Assembly: GCA_030019105.1 (NCBI GenBank) | Contig: JASEGY010000118.1 | Location: forward strand, 1-9,002 | Reading direction: 5' to 3' | DNA length: 9,002 bases | Source of the DNA: a bacterium | GTDB lineage: Bacteria; UBA9089; JASEGY01 | Shown here: positions 1-4,289 of the stretch, piece by piece | Layout of the letters: every line of letters begins with the position of its first letter | Position numbering within the stretch: the first letter of the stretch is position 1 | Program-made: the position numbers and the translations under genes | The notes under the pieces: model-generated | Database searches by the model: none | What the model was told of the DNA's origin: nothing | The model's input: only the letters and a program-made list of their open reading frames with translations

Positions 1-204
1 TATAGTATATAGAAATGGGTGAGTCAAGTGAAAAGTTGAGGAAAAGAGGAAAATTGGGGAAATAATTTGGGGGATCGAGCAGCCAAAGAGAGCGGGTGGG
101 TAAAATTAGGGCACTATCCTCCCCTGGTGTCCCAGGATGATAGCGCAAGAGTTGTCTCGTTAAGTCTGTTCTGGCAGGGAGTTCCGGCAGGTAGATAAAA
201 GCCG

Positions 205-233
205 TTGACAAAGGGGAGGAAATGGGGTATCTT
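205..233 (+). promoter_or_regulatory. Possible sigma70 promoter
   Basis: A perfect -35 hexamer TTGACA (205-210) is followed after exactly 17 bases by TATCTT (228-233), which matches the -10 consensus at four of six positions. It points towards the TPR/SH3 gene but lies about 400 bp upstream of its start, with the 361-481 inverted repeat between them. The hexamers and spacing are seen directly; promoter activity is inferred. Confidence 0.3.
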
Positions 234-360
234 GGAGAAACCATAGTCCTTAAATCAAAATTCCTATCATTATTTCTTCCATTAGGAGGCGAGGCGCACT
301 GATTTTTGACGGCATTTCAAGCGGTTGATAAGATTTTTTTCAAATCGCCCAAATAGCAGC

Positions 361-481
361 TTTACACTTTTGAAGCGGAGCGCATGGTCGAGTTTAAATT
401 AGGCTACGCAACTTCTTTGGAGTTAATCCTTTAGGATTTCATTTGTGAAAGGCTAAAGCCTAAACTCCCCAAAAGTGTAAA
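361..481. repeat. Nested inverted-repeat (MITE-like) element with internal mini-hairpins
   Basis: A perfect 12-bp terminal inverted repeat, TTTACACTTTTG (361-372) and CAAAAGTGTAAA (470-481), encloses a second pair, GAGTTTA (390-396) and TAAACTC (461-467). Inside are three small hairpins in tandem: AACTTC-ttt-GGAGTT (410-424, one mismatch), AATCC-ttta-GGATT (425-438) and AGGCT-aa-AGCCT (450-461). No open reading frame is present and no obvious flanking duplication was found. It is probably a non-autonomous or REP-like repeat lying between a possible promoter and the downstream gene. Confidence 0.6.
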
Positions 482-537
482 CCGATTTCCAACGATTTCC
501 AGGCTGAATGAAACGATGTCGATTTTATCCAGGAAAT

Positions 538-573
538 AATCTGTGTAATCCGAATAATCTGTGCAATCTGTGT
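538..573. repeat. 9-bp-period tandem repeat, AATCTGTGN x4
   Basis: AATCTGTG occurs at 538-545, 556-563 and 565-572, with a degenerate unit AATCCGAA at 547-554. The units therefore start at an exact 9-bp period (538, 547, 556, 565). The array ends about 60 bp before the likely start of the TPR/SH3 gene. A related 9-bp array with a different word lies at 3737-3763. Confidence 0.7.
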
Positions 574-634
574 TCCTTTTTTGCACGGCTGAGTAGTTGC
601 AAAATTGCAAATTATGCCCGCCTCAAGTATACAA

Positions 635-1375
635 ATGATTTCAAAACAAAGATTGACCCTGATATTGATAATATTAAATTGCCTTTCTTTTGCTCCGGAG
701 GGGTTGGCTCAAACCAGCCTTGAAGAAATATTTGCCAAAAGTAATGAACTCTACCAGGAGGGGAATTATACGGAGGCAGCTAAGGGGTATGAGGAAATAA
801 TCAACCGGGGGATGAAAACCCCTGTCCTTTTTTATAATCTGGGGAATGCCTATTTCAGGGATAAGAACCTGGGCCGGGCGATCCTGAATTACGAGCGGGC
901 GGCCAGACTTTCCCCCAGGGATGATGATATCCGCTTCAACCTGGAGTTTGCCAGGGCATTGATCCATGAGCCTGAGGAGCATTGGTTGGACCGGCTTCTT
1001 AACCTCTTTTCAATTCACGAGTTGATCCTCTTTACCACCCTTTTTTACTGGCTCCTCATGTTTGGCCTTATCCTTTACCTGTTCAGGCGGGGGACTCTTT
1101 GGCTTCGACTAAACCTGGCCATCGCTGTTATCTTTCTTTTAAGTGGGTTATGTCTGGGGACAAAGATTTATTCTGAACAGGCCGATAAACCGGCTGTTAT
1201 CTTAGAAAAGACCGCCGCCAGAAACGGGCCGGGGGAAGATTATTCGGTCGGATTCAGTCTGCCTGAGGGAAAGCGAGTGGTCATTTTAAATCAGAGAGAA
1301 GAATGGCGGGAAGTAGGGCTGCCAAAAGAAGGGCTGAAAGGATGGGTCAAGGACGGGGTGATGGAAGAGATATGA
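635..1375 (+). CDS. BatE-like TPR and SH3-domain membrane protein
   Basis: Predicted exported, membrane-anchored protein of 246 residues. From the ATG at 635 it begins with a basic n-region (K4, R6) and a hydrophobic core, with a likely signal cleavage after Gly-Leu-Ala (residues 23-25). Residues about 28-110 form two or three TPR helices, with a typical Leu-Tyr-Gln-Glu-Gly-Asn-Tyr-Glu-like turn and an Asn-Leu-Gly-Asn-Ala-Tyr segment. Two membrane segments lie at about 131-150 and 160-177. The C-terminus (about 188-244) looks like a bacterial SH3 domain (Asn-Gly-Pro-Gly followed by Gly-Trp-Val). This order matches BatE-type proteins, normally the last member of Bat (aerotolerance-type, VWA/BatD) operons. 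No bat gene is seen nearby, so it stands alone here. The frame is open from TTG 605 and ATG 614 as well; no start has a good Shine-Dalgarno, and 635 was chosen because it gives the cleanest signal peptide. The precise function is unknown. Confidence 0.8.
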   Translation: MISKQRLTLILIILNCLSFAPEGLAQTSLEEIFAKSNELYQEGNYTEAAKGYEEIINRGMKTPVLFYNLGNAYFRDKNLGRAILNYERAARLSPRDDDIRFNLEFARALIHEPEEHWLDRLLNLFSIHELILFTTLFYWLLMFGLILYLFRRGTLWLRLNLAIAVIFLLSGLCLGTKIYSEQADKPAVILEKTAARNGPGEDYSVGFSLPEGKRVVILNQREEWREVGLPKEGLKGWVKDGVMEEI

Positions 1376-1380
1376 GGATA

Positions 1381-1449
1381 GATTTTACAGCACAGAGGCC
1401 ACTGGAGAGTTCCTTACTGTTGCACCTGAGACTGAATATTCGATAAAGC
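1381..1449. repeat. 69-bp perfect direct repeat, copy A
   Basis: This 69-bp stretch, beginning GATTTTACAGCACAGAGG and ending ATTCGATAAAGC, is identical base for base to 1586-1654. It starts five bases after the stop codon of the TPR/SH3 gene. The two copies directly abut the ends of the palindromic element 1450-1585. It holds no hairpin strong enough to call a terminator and no recognisable gene. Confidence 0.9.
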
Positions 1450-1585
1450 GGCTTTGTCCATCGTTTCGGCAATTTGGGTAGGTTGGGTTGAGGAACGAAA
1501 CCCAACAATCCACGCTGGTGTTGGGTTCCGCTCCGCTCAACCCAACCTGCCAATTTCGTGAATTGCCCAAACGATGGACAAGGCC
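1450..1585. repeat. MITE-like palindromic element 1 (CTTGTCCATCGTTT arm family)
   Basis: The outer arms are 1450-1474 and 1561-1585, reverse complements of each other at 23 of 25 positions; their core is TTGTCCATCGTTTSGGCAATT. Inside is a second long hairpin, GGTTGGGTTGAG (1481-1492) pairing with CTCAACCCAACC (1536-1547) and continuing inward through an AACCCAACA/TGTTGGGTT stem. The left arm reads TTTCGGC and the right arm, on its complement, TTTGGGC, an asymmetry shared with the other two copies. The element is bounded on both sides by the 69-bp direct repeat. There is no coding capacity. It lies between two convergent genes. Confidence 0.75.
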
Positions 1586-1654
1586 GATTTTACAGCACAG
1601 AGGCCACTGGAGAGTTCCTTACTGTTGCACCTGAGACTGAATATTCGATAAAGC
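1586..1654. repeat. 69-bp perfect direct repeat, copy B
   Basis: Identical to 1381-1449 over all 69 bases; the identity stops exactly at both ends (A versus C before, G versus A after). Because the repeat is perfect while the palindrome arms between the copies have diverged, the duplication looks younger than the element it flanks. Confidence 0.9.
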
Positions 1655-1679
1655 AGAGTCGGATTCTACCTTGGGGCTC

Positions 1680-1712
1680 AGAAACCAGGTTTCTTCAAGA
1701 AACCTGGTTTCT
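1680..1712. repeat. 33-nt near-perfect palindrome
   Basis: AGAAACCAGGTTTCTT (1680-1695) and its exact reverse complement (1697-1712) flank a single central C. A variant of the same unit lies at 4244-4276. It sits between the convergent ends of the TPR/SH3 gene and ctpA. No T-tract follows on either strand, so it is not a standard intrinsic terminator, though it could form a hairpin or cruciform and protect transcript 3' ends. Confidence 0.75.
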
Positions 1713-1752
1713 ACCTGCAAGTACCCCGAAATATTGAAAAGATACCGATTTA

Positions 1753-3168
1753 CTACTGTTTACTCTGAAGGCCGGTTCTGTCCTCAAATATCCGGGAGGC
1801 AACCAGTAGATCAACCGCACTTTTGAGTTGCGGGTCTGTATCCAGATCGTAAATCAGCTCCTTCTCCCCATTCAGTCTTCTCAGTTCCTTATCGGTTATC
1901 TTACGCATCAACTTTTCATCCAGAGCAATTCCGTGAGCGGCGAGTTCTTTCATAAATTTGGAAAATTGTTTTTCAGTATAAGGATTATGTTCAGCCGTAA
2001 AATCCTCGATAAATTTACCTTCTTTTAATTTTTCCATTGATTTCTGCTCTTCTCCCCCCCACTTAAACGGCTCTACGGTAATATCCGGCTCAATACCTTT
2101 ACCGTGGATAGAGACTCCTGCCGGGGTATAATACTTGGCCGTGGTAATAGCCAGAGCTGAATTGTCCGGCAGGGGAAGGACGGTTTGAACTGACCCTTTC
2201 CCAAAACTTTTCTGGCCGATGACTACCCCCCGTTTGTTATCCTTTATGGCGCCGGTAACAATTTCAGAGGCAGAAGCGCTCCCCTGATTAATCAAGACAA
2301 CCATAGGCTGCCGAATGTAGTCGTTACCCGATCTTGCCCCATATTCTTGATTTTGTCTTAGGTCTCGTCCCCTGGTGGAAACAATGGTTCCGGAATTGAG
2401 AAATTTATCGGATACATCTATGGCTGCATTCAGGAGTCCCCCCGGATTATTTCGTAAATCCAAAATAAAGCTCTCTACTTTTTCTTCATCGGCCAGCTTT
2501 TTAAGCGATAGGGAGAGCTCCTTATCCGTATGCTGATTAAAGGTGGTAATCCTGATATAACCTATTTTACCATCAATCATATCCGATTTTACGCTTTTCA
2601 TTTCGATAATATCTCTGGTAATGGTAAAATGAAGGGGTTCCTCTACTCCCTTTCGTTGGACGGTAATAGTCACGTTAGTCCCCTTCGGACCCCTTAATTT
2701 TTGAACCGCCTCCTCCAGAGCAAGATCTTTCGTTGTTGCACCTTCAATCTCACTAATCCAATCCCCGGCCTTTACCCCGATCTCGTAAGCCGGTGTGCCT
2801 TCAATCGGTGAAATAACAGTCAATCGGTCATCCTTGATACCTATGACAATTCCCAACCCGCCAAAACTCCCTTCTGTCTCCACCTTCATCTCTTTGTATA
2901 CTTCCGGAGTCATAAATCTTGTGTGAGAATCATCTAAGGTGACTAACATCCCCTTAATAGCGCCATAAATAAGTTCTTTTGAGTCTAATTTATCCTCATC
3001 AACATAGTAGCGCTGGACTATATTCAAGGCATCGCTAAAGGTTTTTATACTTTCGTAAATATTATCTTTATTATCTTTAGCCGCACCAGTTACCCGGATA
3101 TCTCCCAGGGTAAAACCGGCGATAACAACAATAGATAGCAAGATCAAAACTTTTTTAAGATTCGTCAT
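1753..3168 (-). CDS. ctpA: S41-family carboxy-terminal processing peptidase (CtpA/Prc type)
   Basis: Serine protease of 471 residues that cleaves proteins near their C-terminus in the periplasm or at the outer face of the cytoplasmic membrane. An N-terminal signal or anchor segment spans about residues 5-22. A PDZ domain follows at about 95-175 (Gly-Leu-Gly-Ile-Val near 104, Pro-Ala-Tyr-Glu-Ile-Gly-Val-Lys-Ala-Gly-Asp at about 126-136). The S41 catalytic core covers about 200-365. The Ser/Lys dyad is readable: Gly-Ser-Ala-Ser-Ala-Ser-Glu at 296-302 with Ser299 the likely nucleophile, and Phe-Gly-Lys-Gly-Ser-Val-Gln at 322-328 with Lys324 the base; their 25-residue spacing is that of the family. 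The C-terminal tail (about 370-471) is charged and helical. Length and motifs indicate an intact enzyme. It starts 4 nt after the tadA stop with an ideal ribosome binding site, so it is co-transcribed with tadA. Confidence 0.95.
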   Translation of the reverse strand: MTNLKKVLILLSIVVIAGFTLGDIRVTGAAKDNKDNIYESIKTFSDALNIVQRYYVDEDKLDSKELIYGAIKGMLVTLDDSHTRFMTPEVYKEMKVETEGSFGGLGIVIGIKDDRLTVISPIEGTPAYEIGVKAGDWISEIEGATTKDLALEEAVQKLRGPKGTNVTITVQRKGVEEPLHFTITRDIIEMKSVKSDMIDGKIGYIRITTFNQHTDKELSLSLKKLADEEKVESFILDLRNNPGGLLNAAIDVSDKFLNSGTIVSTRGRDLRQNQEYGARSGNDYIRQPMVVLINQGSASASEIVTGAIKDNKRGVVIGQKSFGKGSVQTVLPLPDNSALAITTAKYYTPAGVSIHGKGIEPDITVEPFKWGGEEQKSMEKLKEGKFIEDFTAEHNPYTEKQFSKFMKELAAHGIALDEKLMRKITDKELRRLNGEKELIYDLDTDPQLKSAVDLLVASRIFEDRTGLQSKQ

Positions 3169-3172
3169 TAAA

Positions 3173-3646
3173 TTAACCTCCTTGGCGGGACCTTTTCTCC
3201 CTGAAAAACCCGCTTAACATACGGGCACATTCCCTGGTAAATATCCCTTCTCTTATTTCGACTCGATGGTTCAAGGCCGGATGCTGCACCAGATTAGTAA
3301 TTGAGCGGCAAGCCCCGGATTTAGGGTCAAGCGCCCCATAGACCAGCTCTTTGATCCTGGCCCAGACAATAGCCCCGGCACACATAGGACACGGTTCCAA
3401 AGTAACATAGAGAGTAGTATCTATCAGCCTATGATTGTTGAGCATCCGGCTTGCTTCCCGGATAGCTAATATCTCAGCGTGAGCGGTGGGGTCATTAAGC
3501 TGTTCGCAACTATTGTGACTGCGGGCAATAATTTTATTGTCCTTGACTAAAACTGCGCCTACCGGGACCTCGTCTTCTTCTAAAGCCAATCGTGCTTCCT
3601 CAATAGCCACCTGCATGAAATATGTGTCGTCCATCCTCTCGTTCAT
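3173..3646 (-). CDS. tadA: tRNA-specific adenosine deaminase TadA
   Basis: Cytoplasmic zinc enzyme that deaminates the wobble adenosine to inosine in tRNA-Arg(ACG), allowing one tRNA to read several CGN codons. The 157-residue protein has the full cytidine/deoxycytidylate-deaminase fold signature: His56-Ala-Glu58 (zinc ligand and proton shuttle) and Pro85-Cys86-Pro-Met-Cys89 (zinc ligands), in the TadA-specific context Leu-Tyr-Val-Thr-Leu-Glu-Pro-Cys-Pro-Met-Cys-Ala-Gly-Ala. The C-terminal helix with Phe-Phe-Arg-Glu-Lys-Arg, which contacts tRNA in the family, is present. Neither candidate start has a good Shine-Dalgarno: the ATG at 3646 has none, and the ATG at 3634 has GAGAGG touching the codon. 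The protein from 3634 (Met-Asp-Asp-Thr-Tyr-Phe-Met) resembles typical TadA N-termini better, so the true start may be 3634. The region upstream has been displaced by a composite repeat insertion. Confidence 0.95.
   Translation of the reverse strand: MNERMDDTYFMQVAIEEARLALEEDEVPVGAVLVKDNKIIARSHNSCEQLNDPTAHAEILAIREASRMLNNHRLIDTTLYVTLEPCPMCAGAIVWARIKELVYGALDPKSGACRSITNLVQHPALNHRVEIREGIFTRECARMLSGFFREKRSRQGG
3176..3183 (-). promoter_or_regulatory. Strong ribosome binding site of ctpA
   Basis: On the minus strand AAGGAGGT lies 7 nt before the ctpA ATG. It overlaps the last two glycine codons and part of the stop codon of tadA, which fixes the ctpA start and suggests translational coupling. Confidence 0.85.
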
Positions 3647-3651
3647 TGACC

Positions 3652-3662
3652 ACTGCTCTTTT
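3652..3662. repeat. 11-bp direct repeat, left copy (possible target-site duplication)
   Basis: ACTGCTCTTTT here is repeated exactly at 3944-3954. The two copies bracket the composite repeat 3663-3943, and the left copy lies 5 bp from the tadA start codon. Confidence 0.5.
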
Positions 3663-3827
3663 GGCCTTGTTCATCGTTTCGGCCAATCTAAGACGGTCTA
3701 TGGTTCACGGTCAATAGCCTGCGAGCTGCCCTTCTATGGACTGTGTGGACTATGTGGACTGTGTAGTAGACTGTGGACTCTATCCCGACTGGGCCAAGCC
3801 GGCCTGGCGGCCCAAACGATGAACAAG
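3663..3827. repeat. MITE-like palindromic element 2 (CTTGTCCATCGTTT arm family)
   Basis: The left arm GGCCTTGTTCATCGTTTCGG begins at 3663 and the right arm GGCCCAAACGATGAACAAG occupies 3809-3827; they are inverted copies of each other and match the arms of the element at 1450-1585, with a matching T-for-C (A-for-G) change in both arms (TTGTTC versus TTGTCC). As in that element, the left arm carries TTTCGGC and the right arm, complemented, TTTGGGC. The cargo differs: it includes a 9-bp tandem array (3737-3763). There is no coding capacity; the open frames here are low-complexity readings of the tandem repeat. Confidence 0.7.
3737..3763. repeat. 9-bp tandem repeat TGGACTGTG x3
   Basis: TGGACTGTG (3737-3745), TGGACTATG (3746-3754) and TGGACTGTG (3755-3763) run in tandem, followed by a degenerate TAGACTGTG (3767-3775). 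The array is the cargo of palindromic element 2. Its period and CTGTG ending resemble the array at 538-573. Confidence 0.75.
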
Positions 3828-3829
3828 AT

Positions 3830-3937
3830 GTATCCTCTTCAAATCTATTGGTGTATCTGGTTGTAAGTTGTAAGTTAACCGTCACACCAGCGAACCTGCA
3901 ACCTACAACAGATACCCATTAAATTTGAAGAGGAGAC
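3830..3937. repeat. 108-bp imperfect palindrome adjoining element 2
   Basis: GTATCCTCTTCAAATCTA (3830-3847) pairs with TAAATTTGAAGAGGAGAC (3920-3937) at 16 of 18 positions. The symmetry continues inward through GTATCTG-GTTGTAAGTTG and CAACCTACAACAGATAC. The same 18-bp end sequence occurs in direct orientation at 4117-4134, right after element 3. The palindrome begins two bases after element 2 ends, and together the two fill the interval between the 11-bp direct repeats. Confidence 0.65.
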
Positions 3938-3943
3938 AACAAG

Positions 3944-3954
3944 ACTGCTCTTTT
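3944..3954. repeat. 11-bp direct repeat, right copy (possible target-site duplication)
   Basis: Exact copy of ACTGCTCTTTT at 3652-3662. The interval between the copies starts GGC-CTTGTT and ends AACAAG, giving a short inverted terminal match. It lies immediately downstream of the tadA-ctpA promoter -10 box on the minus strand. Confidence 0.5.
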
Positions 3955-3957
3955 TTT

Positions 3958-3986
3958 AGTTTACCTTAAAGAAGTCCATTTGTCAA
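3958..3986 (-). promoter_or_regulatory. Probable sigma70 promoter of tadA-ctpA
   Basis: On the minus strand a perfect -35 TTGACA (3986-3981) is followed after 17 bases by TAAACT (3963-3958), four of six matches to the -10 consensus. Transcription would start near 3951 in an A-rich stretch and run through the composite repeat into tadA, giving a leader of about 300 nt. It is the best promoter-like match I found in the spacer upstream of tadA. Element 3 begins 11 bp upstream of the -35. Confidence 0.55.
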
Positions 3987-3996
3987 GAAAAAATCT

Positions 3997-4117
3997 GCCT
4001 TGTCCATCGTTTGGGCCATTGGATCAATTTTGTAGTGGTCGAACTTGCTCGACAGGACGGCAGAGCAAGCTCTGCAACTACAACACCCAATTCGGTCAAG
4101 CACTATTGGCCGAAACG
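3997..4117. repeat. MITE-like palindromic element 3, inverted and truncated
   Basis: The left arm GCCTTGTCCATCGTTTGGGC begins at 3997; the right arm TTGGCCGAAACG (4106-4117) is its shortened partner. Here the left arm carries TTTGGGC and the complemented right arm TTTCGGC, the reverse of elements 1 and 2, so this copy is in opposite orientation. The cargo is a set of hairpins: outer TTGTAGT (4030-4036) with ACTACAA (4077-4083), then GTCGA-acttgc-TCGAC (4038-4053) and GCAGAGC-aa-GCTCTGC (4060-4075). On the minus strand the arm is followed by a run of six T (3993-3988), which could assist termination of pilB transcripts, but the T-run is not adjacent to the paired stem. Confidence 0.65.
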
Positions 4118-4150
4118 TATCCTCTTCAAATCTAAGGGTAAGAGCCAAAG

Positions 4151-4229
4151 GGTTCAAAATTCAGGGTTCACGGTTCCAGGGTTGGTCACCTTACGCTCTC
4201 TCTAACCGTGAACCTTGAACCTTTGAACC
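4151..4229. repeat. Imperfect palindrome of GGTTCA-type words
   Basis: The left arm 4151-4175 (beginning GGTTCAAAATTCAGGGTTCA) pairs with the right arm 4204-4229 (beginning AACCGTGAACCTTGAACC) through the words GGTTCA, GGGTTCACGGTT and their complements. Each arm is itself a chain of related short words, so the structure is a degenerate self-similar repeat rather than a single clean hairpin. It contains no gene. Confidence 0.6.
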
Positions 4230-4243
4230 TGACAACCTGAGTA

Positions 4244-4276
4244 GTTACCCAGGTTTCTTCAAGAAACCCGGTTTCT
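4244..4276. repeat. Second copy of the AGAAACC/GGTTTCT palindrome
   Basis: The core GGTTTCTT-C-AAGAAACC (4252-4268) is identical to the core at 1680-1712; the left flank has diverged. It lies 14 nt past the stop codon of the PilB/GspE-type gene. No T-tract follows on the minus strand. Confidence 0.65.
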
Positions 4277-4289
4277 GAAAGTAAGCCGC

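Larger units (their letters stand above)
1..604. other. Gene-free leader region upstream of the TPR/SH3 gene
   Basis: I find no convincing protein or RNA gene here. Short open stretches exist (about 40-198 and 195-302, plus strand, different frames), but they lack a good start with a properly spaced ribosome binding site and match nothing I recognise. They could be remnants of a decayed gene. The supported contents are a possible promoter (205-233), a nested inverted repeat (361-481), a doubled CGATTTCC word (483-490 and 493-500) and a 9-bp-period tandem repeat (538-573). The stretch 234-360 shows nothing beyond A/T-rich runs. Confidence 0.6.

Noticed and set aside
40..198. Plus-strand open stretch of about 52 codons ending in TAA at 196
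   Set aside because: It has no ATG and no placed ribosome binding site; no family is recognisable. A decayed gene end is possible but unsupported.
195..302. Short open frame with an internal ATG at 222 preceded by GGGGAGGAA
   Set aside because: Only 26 codons from the ATG, the Shine-Dalgarno is only two bases from the start, and the peptide matches nothing recognised; it may be a remnant but cannot be called a gene.
502..520. Possible fourth copy of the CATCGTTT arm (AAACGATG near 511)
   Set aside because: Only eight bases match and no inverted partner was found, so chance similarity is likely.
1381..1654. CRISPR-like repeat-spacer-repeat arrangement
   Set aside because: There are only two repeat copies, they are 69 bp, and the 'spacer' is itself a long palindrome; no cas genes are present.
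3537..3866. Plus-strand open frame of about 109 codons crossing the tadA start and element 2
   Set aside because: It is the antisense of tadA followed by a low-complexity reading of the 9-bp tandem repeat; no start signal or family match.
3944..3957. T-run after the 3830-3937 palindrome as an intrinsic terminator on the plus strand
   Set aside because: The T-run is about 13 bases past the stem and no plus-strand gene lies upstream to be terminated; the T-run is better explained as the A-rich start region of the minus-strand promoter.
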